NCBI GenBank assembly: GCA_913778495.1
Contig: CAJYVD010000002.1
Location: 1 to 64,000, forward strand
DNA length: 64,000 bases
Reading direction: 5' to 3'
From: an uncultured Pantoea sp.
Lineage (GTDB): Bacteria; Pseudomonadota; Gammaproteobacteria; Enterobacterales; Enterobacteriaceae
Shown in pieces: positions 1 through 8,519 of the stretch. Position 1 is the stretch's first letter; each line of letters begins with the position of its first letter. The position numbers were made by a program, and so were the translations under genes. A model generated the notes under the pieces. That model did no database searches. It had not been told where the DNA came from and was given only the letters and a program-made list of their open reading frames with translations.

Positions 1-61
1 GCTGCGCTGGCCTGACTCTGAGCGGGTTCCGCCCGCTAACCGGCCGGCAGTTTCAGCCGCA

Positions 62-305
62 CCGCTGCGGCGTACGGGCAAAGGGCCGATGGGCGCGGCC
101 CTTTGCAATCCGCGCCCTGCGCCAGCCTGCGCTGTTCCCTCACTCCGCCGCAACGGCCTCACGGACCGCGCGGATTCGCCATCCCTGGCTCATTCCGCAC
201 TCTCAGCGGCATCCATGCCGCTTCGTCCTGGCCGTCACGCTCCATTCGGCGCTCCGGATGGCGCTAACAAACCTCACCTGTGGGGATCATTTCTGTTTTT
301 TGGCT
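62..305 (+). repeat. Dispersed repeat element, copy A
   Basis: About 240 bp that is clearly similar, in opposite orientation, to 446-705. Shared blocks include a ten-pair hairpin (78-87 with 97-106), the word GGCATCCATGCCGCT, and GGATGGCGC followed by ACAAACCTC near the right end. The two hairpins differ by paired changes that keep the stem (AAAGGGC/GCCCTTT against AGAGGGC/GCCCTCT), so the structure seems conserved rather than the sequence. No convincing gene lies inside. I do not recognise the element; it may be a species-level intergenic repeat. Confidence 0.6.
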
Positions 306-357
306 GGTGTTGTCTGGAAGGCCGTAAGCCGGTCTGAAAGACAGCGGCTGGCTGAAA

Positions 358-395
358 AAGACAAAAGACAAAAGACAAAAACACAAAAGAGGGCT
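358..395. repeat. Short A-rich tandem repeat
   Basis: Four near-identical units of the form ACAAAAG (AAAGAC AAAAGAC AAAAGAC AAAAACAC) lie between the two inverted copies of the larger repeat. This looks like a slippage-prone microsatellite in the loop of the inverted pair. There is no gene around it. Confidence 0.5.
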
Positions 396-445
396 TTTAG
401 CTTAACGCCGCGAGGTCTGAATGTTCCTTAAAAGTCTTACCGCCA

Positions 446-705
446 CGCGGTCGCCACAAAAACATAAAAAACCCACAGCGAGGTTTGTGAGGCGCCATCC
501 CTACTCGCTGAACGAGGGAAGGCTTCCAGGGCGAGCGGCATGGATGCCGCGAGAGGCGGCGTTGAGCAGGAGCGAATCGACGCCGGTCCGTCAGGAAGAC
601 TGAGCAAGTGAAGGGACCGCGCAGCGGCGAGTGGGGCTGGCGCAGGGCCGGGGAGTGCAGAGGGCGCGGCCTGGCGCCCTCTGCTCGTGCGCCGCACGGC
701 GGGCA
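446..705 (-). repeat. Dispersed repeat element, copy B (inverted)
   Basis: Inverted homologue of copy A at 62-305. Read on the minus strand it has the same order of blocks: an 11-bp hairpin (657-667 with 674-684 on the plus strand), CCTGCGCCAGCC, GACGGACCG, GGCATCCATGCCGCT and GGATGGCGC followed by ACAAACCTC. The reading frames that cross it in both directions are compositional artefacts without start signals. The rest of 706-818 holds two short direct copies of CTGCCTGCGGC and nothing else recognisable. Confidence 0.6.
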
Positions 706-818
706 AGGCAACTGCCATTGCCATGGCGAACGAAAGATGCACCGAACTGCTGCCTGCGGCTCAAGCCCCGCCACAGCCCGTGGCAAAAGCATAGAGCCGC
801 TGCCTGCGGCCCCTCCCC

Positions 819-1901
819 TTATCCCAGCGACTTATTACGCTTTAACCCTATTAGCGTTGGAAACACGAACAAAGATTGCCCTAATCCGCGGTTGGTCACT
901 GACCACACCGCCACCGAGCAAAGTGAGCAGATCACTACCATCACGAGGGGATAGAAACACGCCCACAGCACGGAAAACCACGCGGATTCAAAGGCGTGAT
1001 GACCCTGCGCCAGCAGAATGGCCGACATACCAAAAAACTCAAGAAAAATGCGGTGTATCACATAAATTTGCAGCGTATTGCGGCCAATCCAGTTAAGGAA
1101 AGTCATGCTGAAATGTTGATTCAGCCATCGACACGCCGCCACACTTGCCATCACCGCCAATACGCACAGGAACAGGTTCTTCTCAAGACCCATGAGAAGA
1201 TGAACGCCACTCAGCGCCGCCAGCAGCACCCATGGCATGAGATTTTCGCGCCGCCACTCACTCATGCGCAGCAGCGTCGGGCTCCAGAACGCCCCGAGCA
1301 AAAAGAACAGAAAGTACTGCGCCACGCTTTGCGGGCCCCAGAAAGGAATAATTTTTACCACGGCAAGATAATTCACGATCACCGCCACCGCCAGCAAGAG
1401 TCCCTTATGCTGGCGAAACAGCTTGGCAAAAAGGAAATAGAGCGCCAAACCGTAGAGATACCAGGATGTGCTCATGGCCATAAATGTCAGGGTAAGAAAT
1501 TCAATCAGCGAGCCGGCATACGCGGCGTTGAGGTTGTGAGAAATACGCTGGCCTGTAATTTCGCTAGAAATACCGATAATCGACCACCACTGAATAACGC
1601 CCCACAAAATATAGAGATAAAACAGGTTCATCACGCGGCTGGTCATGACCTGTTTCCAGGTCCGATTTAAAATACCATTGGTCGCGAGTAAACCCGAAAC
1701 AAAAAAGAACGCGGGCATCCGCAGCGGTGACAACACGGTATTAAATTGCACCCACATTTCTGCCGGGAATCCGCCAGCGGTTAAATATTTCACCGTACCT
1801 TCAAAACCCGGCAGTACCGTGTGATAAAGCACGACCAGCAATATGCAGGCGCCCTTGAGGGTATTAATCCACCCAATATCGGTTTTTGTATTGTTATTCA
1901 T
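819..1901 (-). CDS. Acyltransferase-3 family membrane protein (YcfT-like)
   Basis: 360 residues with many hydrophobic segments and the family start WINTLKGACILLVVLYH, whose HS/HT-type His lies near the first membrane helix. It resembles E. coli YcfT, including a P-x-RMPAFFFVSG stretch and the C-terminal NWIGRNTLQIYVIHR. The family transfers acyl groups to surface or periplasmic sugars; the substrate here is unknown. The start is an ATG with GGGAG seven bases upstream. The downstream gene at 2308-3396 on the same strand is a close paralogue, so the pair arose by tandem duplication. No clear terminator follows it. Confidence 0.8.
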   Translation of the reverse strand: MNNNTKTDIGWINTLKGACILLVVLYHTVLPGFEGTVKYLTAGGFPAEMWVQFNTVLSPLRMPAFFFVSGLLATNGILNRTWKQVMTSRVMNLFYLYILWGVIQWWSIIGISSEITGQRISHNLNAAYAGSLIEFLTLTFMAMSTSWYLYGLALYFLFAKLFRQHKGLLLAVAVIVNYLAVVKIIPFWGPQSVAQYFLFFLLGAFWSPTLLRMSEWRRENLMPWVLLAALSGVHLLMGLEKNLFLCVLAVMASVAACRWLNQHFSMTFLNWIGRNTLQIYVIHRIFLEFFGMSAILLAQGHHAFESAWFSVLWACFYPLVMVVICSLCSVAVWSVTNRGLGQSLFVFPTLIGLKRNKSLG

Positions 1902-2274
1902 GAGATTAACTCCCGTTACTGTGTACGTCAGAAGAGAAAGCGGAGGTAAAAAGAGACATATGTGCTTTATGATTATTTGAGGGATAGTAACCCTGCGGGT
2001 AGCGAGTGACTGTAGCGAAACTCTTAAATATCCTTTACTGGCCCTGCTCGACCGCGGCTTAGCGCTGCGGTTTGGTTTTATTCTGGGGAAAAAAAGCGCG
2101 CTTATACGCTGAATATAACGAAATGAACTTGATAGGGCGTCATTATGTGATAGCGATCGTAGTTAATAATTAAGAACAATCCCGCCGCGTTTATTCCAAA
2201 TAAAAATACACTGCGTGAAATTATTTTCCACAATGTGGCAAATCATTAAGAAAACAAATTCATTATGTGGTGAT
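1902..2274. other. Intergenic region between the two acyltransferase genes
   Basis: About 370 bases, AT-rich in its left and right thirds, without a supportable reading frame. It should hold the promoter of the gene at 819-1901, but I could not pick a convincing -35/-10 pair. The terminator of the paralogue follows at 2275-2300. Confidence 0.4.
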
Positions 2275-2300
2275 AAAAAAAAGGGCCAGCAAGCTGGCCC
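2275..2300 (-). terminator. Rho-independent terminator
   Basis: On the minus strand an eight-pair stem GGGCCAGC/GCTGGCCC with a two-base loop is followed by eight T residues. It lies just after the stop of the second acyltransferase gene and separates it from the first. Confidence 0.85.
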
Positions 2301-2307
2301 AGATAAA

Positions 2308-3396
2308 TTATTGTGTCGCTGCCGGTTTGGCGTCCGCCGCAGACTGCCGCAGCAGGCGCGGATGGAGAAACAGTATTCGCCCGGGCCCGCGGTTCAGCAG
2401 ATTCCACACCAACAGTGATAGCACCACGCAAATGGCCACGCCGCTCACCGGCATGATCAGCGCCCACGTCCAGCTGAACGCGGCATAGCCAAACCAGCCG
2501 TAATGCAAGGCCAGCGAAATCGCCCCCAAGCCGAGCAGCTCAATAAAGATTCGGTGCAAGACATAAATCTGCAGCGTATTACGGCCAATCCAGTTCAGCC
2601 AAGCCATGTTGAAACGCGCGTTGAGCATCCGGCACACCACAATACCGAACACAATGGTCAACAGGCTGTAGAACGGATTTTTGTAACTGCCGCCAAGATG
2701 ATGGGCCACGCCCAGCGCAGCAACGCCCGCCAGCAGCAGCCAGTGCTGTCGCTTGAGCGTGCTGATTTCGATAACGCGCTGGCTAAAGAACACGCCCAGC
2801 AGGAAGTAAAGGTAGTTTTGCGCCACGCTGGTGGGTCCCCAGCCGGGAATCAAACTGAACTGCGCGGCATAATTGGCCAACACCGCCAGTAGCAACAGCG
2901 CCATTTTTTGGCGATAAAACAGCTTGGTAAACAAGAAGAACCCAGCCAGCGCATAAAGATACCAAAGGCTGGTCATTGCGGTCATCAACAGCTTGAGAAA
3001 CTCCAGTGGCGTATCGGCATAGGCCGCGTTTTTGGTGCTGGAGAGACGCTCACCCAAATGCGTGGAAATGTAATGAATGCTGATCCACTGGATCACGCCC
3101 CACAGCAAATAGAGATAGAGAATATTGCTGAACTTTTTGGTGAAAACCTCTTTCCAGCGCTTTTTAACCACCGAGTTAGCCGCCAGCAGGCCGGAGACAA
3201 AAAAGAAAGCGGGCATACGCAGCGGCGAAAGGTAAGTGTTAAATGTCACCCACGCGTGCGCCGGCACCAGTCCCGCCGTGAGGTGATGCAGTGAGGGCGC
3301 GAAAGTGGTGATGATCGAGTGGTGAAGCACCACCAACAAGATACAGGCTCCCTTGAGGGTATTGATCCACAAAACCTCATTCTTGGCTGTTTGCAT
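2308..3396 (-). CDS. Acyltransferase-3 family membrane protein (YcfT-like), second copy
   Basis: 362 residues when started at the ATG at 3396, which has AGGA seven bases upstream; a TTG eight codons earlier is less likely. The sequence tracks the neighbouring paralogue along its whole length: WINTLKGACILLVVLHHS at the start, SPLRMPAFFFVSGLLAAN in the second helix and NWIGRNTLQIYVLHR near the end. It is a multi-pass inner-membrane protein expected to acylate an extracytoplasmic glycan, as in YcfT and OpgC-type proteins. It has its own terminator at 2275-2300, so the two copies are probably separate transcripts. Confidence 0.8.
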   Translation of the reverse strand: MQTAKNEVLWINTLKGACILLVVLHHSIITTFAPSLHHLTAGLVPAHAWVTFNTYLSPLRMPAFFFVSGLLAANSVVKKRWKEVFTKKFSNILYLYLLWGVIQWISIHYISTHLGERLSSTKNAAYADTPLEFLKLLMTAMTSLWYLYALAGFFLFTKLFYRQKMALLLLAVLANYAAQFSLIPGWGPTSVAQNYLYFLLGVFFSQRVIEISTLKRQHWLLLAGVAALGVAHHLGGSYKNPFYSLLTIVFGIVVCRMLNARFNMAWLNWIGRNTLQIYVLHRIFIELLGLGAISLALHYGWFGYAAFSWTWALIMPVSGVAICVVLSLLVWNLLNRGPGRILFLHPRLLRQSAADAKPAATQ

Positions 3397-3600
3397 TTTT
3401 AAATCCTGGTTGAGACACAAATTCGTAAAGAATTATTTATAAATATGAAGATATCTCAATCGGGCTGCTCCTAAAAAACCACAAGGCGGCTAAGTGCGCA
3501 CCACCCCAATAAAAATACCTATTTATTTCAAATATTTAAATTACAATACAAAAGAAAAAACCAGAATAAACTTAGGGGTTTTAATGGCGAGGGAATAAGG

Positions 3601-3629
3601 AAAGCGCCGTCCGGTCCAGACGGCGCTTT
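3601..3629 (-). terminator. Terminator of the tcyJLN operon
   Basis: An 11-pair stem AAAGCGCCGTC/GACGGCGCTTT with a seven-base loop lies just downstream of the stop of tcyN. The run after the stem on the minus strand is pyrimidine-rich rather than a pure T tract. Confidence 0.75.
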
Positions 3630-3632
3630 AGA

Positions 3633-4385
3633 TTATTGATTAAGAAACTTGTCTAAAAATTGCCGGGTTCGGGCCTGCTGCGGATTGCGGAACAGTTCGC
3701 TGGCGGCGCCCTGCTCTACTATGCGGCCCTGATCCATAAAAATGGCGCGATCGGCGACGTCACGCGCAAAGCTCATTTCGTGCGTCACGATCACCATGGT
3801 TCGCTTCTCTTCGGCCAGCGCGCGGATGGTGTTTAGCACCTCTCCCACCAGCTCAGGGTCGAGCGCCGACGTCGGTTCGTCAAACAGGATCACTTCGGGT
3901 CGCATCGCCAGCGCGCGCGCAATTGCCACTCGCTGCTGCTGCCCACCCGACAGGCGGCGCGGGAAGCTTGTTTCCTTACCCTGCAGGCCCACTTTTTCCA
4001 GCAGCACGCGTGCGCGCGCCACGGCTTCGGCTTTGGCTTCGCCTTTGACAATCACCGGTCCTTCAATAATGTTCTCCAGTACCGAACGGTGCGGGAACAA
4101 ATTGAAGTTCTGGAACACAAATCCCACATGCTGGCGCAATTGCCGTACCTGCTGCTTTTGCTTGCTCAGGCCGAGGCTGGCGTCAATCGCGATATCACCC
4201 ACCTTGATGCGCCCCTGCTCCGGCACCTCCAGCAGGTTGATACTGCGCAACAGGGTAGTTTTCCCTGATCCACTGGGGCCGATAATCGCGACCACTTCGC
4301 CGAGTGCCACATCAAGGTCGATGCCGTGCAACACCGTCTGCCCGTTAAAGGATTTGACCAATTGGCGGACTTCAATCGCACTCAT
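3633..4385 (-). CDS. tcyN: L-cystine ABC transporter ATP-binding protein TcyN
   Basis: 250 residues, the same length as E. coli YecC/TcyN. Walker A GPSGSGKTT is at 36-44, the ABC signature LSGGQ at 145-149, Walker B VILFDE at 165-170 and the switch histidine at 202, so it should hydrolyse ATP to power cystine import through TcyL. The ATG at 4385 overlaps the tcyL stop as ATGA, which implies translational coupling. A longer upstream frame exists but would run through tcyL. It is the last gene of the operon and is followed by a stem-loop terminator. Confidence 0.95.
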   Translation of the reverse strand: MSAIEVRQLVKSFNGQTVLHGIDLDVALGEVVAIIGPSGSGKTTLLRSINLLEVPEQGRIKVGDIAIDASLGLSKQKQQVRQLRQHVGFVFQNFNLFPHRSVLENIIEGPVIVKGEAKAEAVARARVLLEKVGLQGKETSFPRRLSGGQQQRVAIARALAMRPEVILFDEPTSALDPELVGEVLNTIRALAEEKRTMVIVTHEMSFARDVADRAIFMDQGRIVEQGAASELFRNPQQARTRQFLDKFLNQ

Positions 4386-5050
4386 TTCGCCTCCCGGTCC
4401 TGTTGATTCACGTGGGCTTCCAGCCGGTTTTGCAGGGCGGAAAGCACCGTCGCCATCACCCAATAGATCAGCGATGCGGCCAGATACATGGTAAAGACCT
4501 CCAACGTGCGCGACGTGATCAGCTGCGCCTGACGGAACAGCTCCGGCACCTGAATGGTGGCGGCCAGCGACGTGTCTTTCACCAGACTGATAAAACTGTT
4601 CCCGAGCGGTGGCAGTGCGGTGCGCGCGGCCTGCGGTAAAATCACACGGCGTAGCGTTTGCCACGGCGTCATCCCGATGCTCGCCGCGGCTTCCCATTGA
4701 CCGCGCTCAATTGAGGCGATGGCACCGCGCAGGGATTCCGAGGCGTAAGCCGCGGTATTCAGCGACAGGCCGATCATGGCGGAGGGAATCGGATCCAGCT
4801 CAATACCAAACTGCGGCAGGCCGTAATAGATCATAAACAGCTGCGCAATCAGCGGCGTACCGCGAAAGATCGACACGTAAATACGCGCCAGCCACGCAAT
4901 AGGCCAGAAGGGCGACAGGCGCATCAACGCCAGCACGAAGCCGAGTACCAGGCCGAAAAACATGCCGCCGATGCTCAGTTCCAGCGTAAACAGTGCACCT
5001 TTAAGCAAAAATGGTGCTGAATCCAGCACCAGTTGTAAGCTTTCCTGCAT
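4382..5050 (-). CDS. tcyL: L-cystine ABC transporter permease TcyL
   Basis: 222 residues from the ATG at 5050, matching E. coli YecS exactly in length. It carries the polar amino-acid permease core with the EAAASIGMT-type EAA loop near residues 137-145 that docks the ATPase, and several membrane helices. The start shares one base with the tcyJ stop (TAATG) and the stop overlaps tcyN, so the three genes are coupled. It acts in the inner membrane with periplasmic TcyJ and cytoplasmic TcyN to import cystine and related diaminopimelate-type substrates. Confidence 0.95.
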   Translation of the reverse strand: MQESLQLVLDSAPFLLKGALFTLELSIGGMFFGLVLGFVLALMRLSPFWPIAWLARIYVSIFRGTPLIAQLFMIYYGLPQFGIELDPIPSAMIGLSLNTAAYASESLRGAIASIERGQWEAAASIGMTPWQTLRRVILPQAARTALPPLGNSFISLVKDTSLAATIQVPELFRQAQLITSRTLEVFTMYLAASLIYWVMATVLSALQNRLEAHVNQQDREAK

Positions 5051-5850
5051 TATTTGGTCACGTCCGCGCCGAACCATTTTTCAGAGAGCTGGTGCAGCGT
5101 GCCATCTTTCTGCATATCACCGATCGCGCCATCAATCGCTTTCAGCAGCGATTCGTTGCCTTTACGCAGCGCCACGCCAGCTTCAAGGCGCGAGAAGGCA
5201 GGACCTGCCACGGCCATGGTATTGCCGGTTTTCTTAACCAGATCCAGCGCGGCCAGACGGTCAACCAGAATGGCGTCAACGCGACCGGAACGCAGATCCT
5301 GATATTTGGTCGGGTCGTCATCGTAAGTGCGGATATCAACGCCTTTGACGTTGTCACGCAGCCACTGTTCATAGTTGGAGCCTAATCCTACGCCCACTTT
5401 TTTACCCGCCAGATCGGCCGGTTTCTGGATGGTGTCAGCGTTCTTTTTCAGCGTCAGCGCCTGCACACCCGAAATGGTGTACGGCGTGGAGAAGTCGTAC
5501 TTTTTCTTGCGCTCATCGGAGATGGTCACTTGGTTAATCACCACGTCGATGCGTTTGGAATCCAGCGAGGCCAGCATACCGTCCCATTTTGTGGGTTTGA
5601 GCGCGGCTTTGACGCCGAGGTGCTTGGCCAACGCCTGCGCAAACTCGACTTCGAACCCGGTGAGCTTGCCTTTTTCATCCTGGAAACTGAACGGCGGATA
5701 GGTGCCTTCCAGGCCCACGCGCAGTTCGCCTTTGCTTTTAACCTGTGCCAGCAAATCGTCTGCGGCAAAGGTATTAACGTTAACGCCCGCCGCCAGTGCG
5801 ACCGCCATGAATCCCATCACCATCTGGCGACGAATCGGAGAAAAATTCAT
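5050..5850 (-). CDS. tcyJ: Cystine-binding periplasmic protein TcyJ (FliY)
   Basis: 266 residues, as in E. coli FliY/TcyJ. A signal peptide with basic start and hydrophobic core spans about 1-29 and ends before ADD. The mature part has the solute-binding family-3 layout beginning GELRVGLEGTYPPFSFQD, with a DGMLASLDSKRIDVVINQ motif. It captures cystine in the periplasm for TcyLN. In E. coli this gene follows fliZ directly, whereas here dcyD lies between fliZ and tcyJ. A hairpin at 5929-5950 separates it from dcyD. Confidence 0.95.
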   Translation of the reverse strand: MNFSPIRRQMVMGFMAVALAAGVNVNTFAADDLLAQVKSKGELRVGLEGTYPPFSFQDEKGKLTGFEVEFAQALAKHLGVKAALKPTKWDGMLASLDSKRIDVVINQVTISDERKKKYDFSTPYTISGVQALTLKKNADTIQKPADLAGKKVGVGLGSNYEQWLRDNVKGVDIRTYDDDPTKYQDLRSGRVDAILVDRLAALDLVKKTGNTMAVAGPAFSRLEAGVALRKGNESLLKAIDGAIGDMQKDGTLHQLSEKWFGADVTK

Positions 5851-5984
5851 GTTTACCCCATTGTTGTGATCTGTTGTGTGCTGTGAGGCGGCGAAATCAC
5901 GCGTGCCGCCCGTTTTTTATAGGCAAAACCGGTGCAAAAAAACACCGGTAAGCGCCGGATTATAATTCTTTTTTTGCCGCTGTC

Positions 5985-6971
5985 TCAGACAAAAGGATGA
6001 TAAGCAAATAACGCCGGGGATCCGCCGGTGTGCACGAAGAGCACGGGCCCTTCACGCTGGAAGCGCCCCTGGCTGATGCCATCGATCAGCCCGGCCATGG
6101 CTTTGCCGGTATAAACGGGATCGAGCATGATACCCTCAAGGCGCGCCAGCAGCTTCACGGCGTCCATACCCTCGGCATTGGGCTCGCCGTAGCGCGGTGC
6201 AAAGTAGTCATCCCATAGGGTAATGGGCGCGTGAACCGCCACCTCAAGCTGCGCCGCCAGCGCCGTGCGCAGCCGCTCAACGATGGGCTGCTGTGCCGCC
6301 ACGCTGCGAGAAACGGTAACGCCCACCAGCTCGGTTTGCGGCAGTAACTGCTCCAGCCCAACGGCAAGGCCCGCGTGCGTACCCGCACTGCCCGAGGCCA
6401 CCACCACGGCAGCGAAGTCCACGACGCCTTCACTCTGGTGAGCAATTTCTTGCGCGCACTCAACGTAGCCCAGCGCGCCTAATGCATTAGAGCCCCCCAC
6501 CGGCACAACATAGGGGCGAAAACCTTGCGCTTCCAGCCGTTCGGCCTGTTCGGCAAGTTGCGCGCTGGGATCGTGCAAAGCATCCACCATGACGATCTCG
6601 GCGTCCATTAACTCAATCAGCAGGCGGTTACCGTTGCTGAGATAGTTTTCCGCCGATGTGCCAATGGGGTTTTCCAGTAGCGCCACGCACTTTAATCCGA
6701 GGCGCGCGGCTACTGCAGTGGTCTGGCGCACGTGATTTGACTGAATAGCACCCGCAGTGAGCAGCACATCGGCCCCCTCCCGCAGCGCGTCGGCCGCGAG
6801 GAATTCCAGTTTGCGCAGTTTGTTGCCGCCTAAAGCGACCGGGGTGACGTCATCGCGCTTAATAAAGATGTCGCGTCCGAGGTAATCAGACAATCTGGGT
6901 AAATGTTCAAGCGGCGTAGGCGCACCGAGAAGTTCGAGTCGAGGGAACTGGTGCAAAAGATGTAAGGACAA
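5985..6971 (-). CDS. dcyD: D-cysteine desulfhydrase DcyD
   Basis: 328 residues from a TTG start at 6971. I prefer this start to the ATG at 6983 because GGAGG lies five bases before the TTG, inside the longer frame, and because the resulting start aligns with the E. coli protein, which is also 328 residues. The PLP lysine is Lys51 in [12 protein letters not shown], with SNHVRQT following. It converts D-cysteine to pyruvate, sulfide and ammonia. It sits between fliZ and tcyJ, whereas E. coli has it after tcyJ. Confidence 0.9.
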   Translation of the reverse strand: MSLHLLHQFPRLELLGAPTPLEHLPRLSDYLGRDIFIKRDDVTPVALGGNKLRKLEFLAADALREGADVLLTAGAIQSNHVRQTTAVAARLGLKCVALLENPIGTSAENYLSNGNRLLIELMDAEIVMVDALHDPSAQLAEQAERLEAQGFRPYVVPVGGSNALGALGYVECAQEIAHQSEGVVDFAAVVVASGSAGTHAGLAVGLEQLLPQTELVGVTVSRSVAAQQPIVERLRTALAAQLEVAVHAPITLWDDYFAPRYGEPNAEGMDAVKLLARLEGIMLDPVYTGKAMAGLIDGISQGRFQREGPVLFVHTGGSPALFAYHPFV

Positions 6972-7102
6972 TGCAGCCTCCATTCAGGCAGTGTGCAAAT
7001 ATCCATACAGTGTTGCAGAAGATGCGGAAAGTCGCATCCAGAAATCCACGCAGGCGCGCCTTGTTGCTGATAGTCGCATCAACAACAAGGACAGGATCGC
7101 AT

Positions 7103-7606
7103 TCAGCTACGCTGCCAACCTAAAAACTGATCGTATTTACGCAGCGCAATGCGGTAGTTGTTATTACCCGCATCGGGCAAATCATTTTCCAGACATTCAT
7201 GCCAGCTGTTGCCCCGCAACCGATCTGCAGGAAAATTTTTCGCTTTCAGCATGTCATCCAGACGACGAAGTCGAACCACATATTCACGGATCGTGCTGTG
7301 ACTCATTTCGGTTTGCTCAAACAAATATTGTTTGAACGCCATAATGTCGAAGTAATTAGGGTGAGTATTGCAAAATATATCGCTGCAAAAACGACACAGT
7401 GCGGTCAGTTCAGGTTGAAGTTTCATCCACACCTGATCGTCAATCATTTGATCCATCCGCGCAATGGCTTCTTTATTAATGATCTGACCACGAAAAACTA
7501 ACGCCATTCTGTCTAACACTTTGCCACAATGTGAACAATTAGTTTGGCTGTGTTTGTAGTCTTTAAGATAACGACTTAAAGGTCTGGCTTTAATTTTGGC
7601 TCCCAT
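7103..7606 (-). CDS. fliZ: Flagellar and stress regulator FliZ
   Basis: 167 residues from the ATG at 7606 (GGGGA upstream). It shares with E. coli FliZ the start RPLSRYLKDYKHSQTNCSHC, the FKQYLFEQTEMS segment and NNYRIALRKY near the end. FliZ binds DNA as an antagonist of sigma-S promoters and supports flagellar expression. It has a CxxC pair near residue 24 and another (CRFC) near residue 72. The C-terminus is shorter than in E. coli. It lies 49 bases after fliA and is surely co-transcribed with it. The 131 bases after it lead into dcyD. Confidence 0.92.
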   Translation of the reverse strand: MGAKIKARPLSRYLKDYKHSQTNCSHCGKVLDRMALVFRGQIINKEAIARMDQMIDDQVWMKLQPELTALCRFCSDIFCNTHPNYFDIMAFKQYLFEQTEMSHSTIREYVVRLRRLDDMLKAKNFPADRLRGNSWHECLENDLPDAGNNNYRIALRKYDQFLGWQRS

Positions 7607-7655
7607 TGCTGAGTCCCCGGTTTTTTTATTTTTCGATCCCCAGGAACTGAGTCTG

Positions 7656-8378
7656 TTAGCGCGCACCCGAAAGCCGGGCGCGAAGGCGTTTAATAGCCTG
7701 ACTGTGCAGCTGGCTTACGCGAGATTCTCCCACGTCCAGCACCGCACCAATCTCTTTCAAATTCAGTTCTTCCTGGTAGTACAGTGTGAGCACCAATTTT
7801 TCACGCTCAGGCAGAGCCTCGATCGCTTCAATGACGCGGTCACGTAGGTTCCCTTCCATTAACTGATGTAGCGGATTGGCTTCCTCGTGCCCGTCCGTCA
7901 CCAGCTCCGCACTGTCACCGTGCTCTTCCCGATACTCGTCATACGAGAAGAGTTGGCTGTTGTTGGTATCAAGCAGAATCTGCCGATACTCCTCCAACGA
8001 AACATCCAATTGCTCAGCCACTTCCTGCTCGGTAGCCGAGCGCCCCAACGCTTGTTCTACCCGATGCATCGCCCCGGCCACTTCACGTGCGTTACGACGC
8101 ACGCTGCGCGGTGCCCAGTCACGGCTGCGCAGTTCATCCAACATTGCGCCACGAATACGCTGCACGGCGTAGGTGGTAAAGGCAGTGCCCTGCAGCGCGT
8201 CATAGCGCTCCACGGCGTTCAATAAGCCAATGCCACCTGCCTGCAGCAGATCGTCCAGCTCAACGCTGGCTGGCAGCCGAACCTGCAGGCGCAGCGCTTC
8301 ATGCCGCACCAGAGGAACGTAACGCTGCCAGAGCGAATGTTTGTCCATCACGCCATCGGCGGTATAGAGATCGTTCAC
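7656..8378 (-). CDS. fliA: RNA polymerase sigma factor FliA (sigma28)
   Basis: 240 residues, nearly identical to E. coli FliA over region 2 (LDDLLQAGGIGLLNAVERYD) and region 4 (LTLYYQEELNLKEIGAVL with VGESRVSQLHSQAIKRL). It directs RNA polymerase to late flagellar promoters of the form TAAAGTTT-N11-GCCGATAA. Several such sites occur in this window, including one upstream of this gene at 8403-8429, which suggests autoregulation. It is expected to be held inactive by FlgM until the hook is complete; flgM is not in the window. Confidence 0.97.
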   Translation of the reverse strand: MNDLYTADGVMDKHSLWQRYVPLVRHEALRLQVRLPASVELDDLLQAGGIGLLNAVERYDALQGTAFTTYAVQRIRGAMLDELRSRDWAPRSVRRNAREVAGAMHRVEQALGRSATEQEVAEQLDVSLEEYRQILLDTNNSQLFSYDEYREEHGDSAELVTDGHEEANPLHQLMEGNLRDRVIEAIEALPEREKLVLTLYYQEELNLKEIGAVLDVGESRVSQLHSQAIKRLRARLSGAR

Positions 8379-8402
8379 GTTGACTACCCTGCGTTAGTAA
8401 AG

Positions 8403-8429
8403 TTATCGGCATGATTATCCAATTCTGTA
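8403..8429 (-). promoter_or_regulatory. Candidate sigma28 promoter of fliA
   Basis: On the minus strand, TACAGAAT, exactly 11 bases, then a perfect GCCGATAA. The -35 matches the sigma28 consensus at five of eight positions. It lies 25 bases before the fliA start, which is a plausible leader. Confidence 0.6.
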
Positions 8430-8489
8430 GAGGTTTCGATTGGCAGAATAGGCAGGCAAAAGCGAGGTATTTTTAAATTTGATATAAGT

Positions 8490-8508
8490 AGCGGTGCTCG
8501 GCACCGCT
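8490..8508 (-). terminator. Hairpin after the HNH gene
   Basis: Eight-pair stem AGCGGTGC/GCACCGCT with a three-base loop just past the stop of the HNH endonuclease gene, followed by an AT-rich but not T-only stretch. It may partly insulate fliA from readthrough. Confidence 0.5.
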
Positions 8509-8519
8509 ATCATCACGCA

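Noticed and set aside
397-792. Open frames on both strands across the left repeat
   Set aside because: They follow the GC-rich repeat copies, lack ribosome sites and resemble no protein; the paired inverted repeat explains them.
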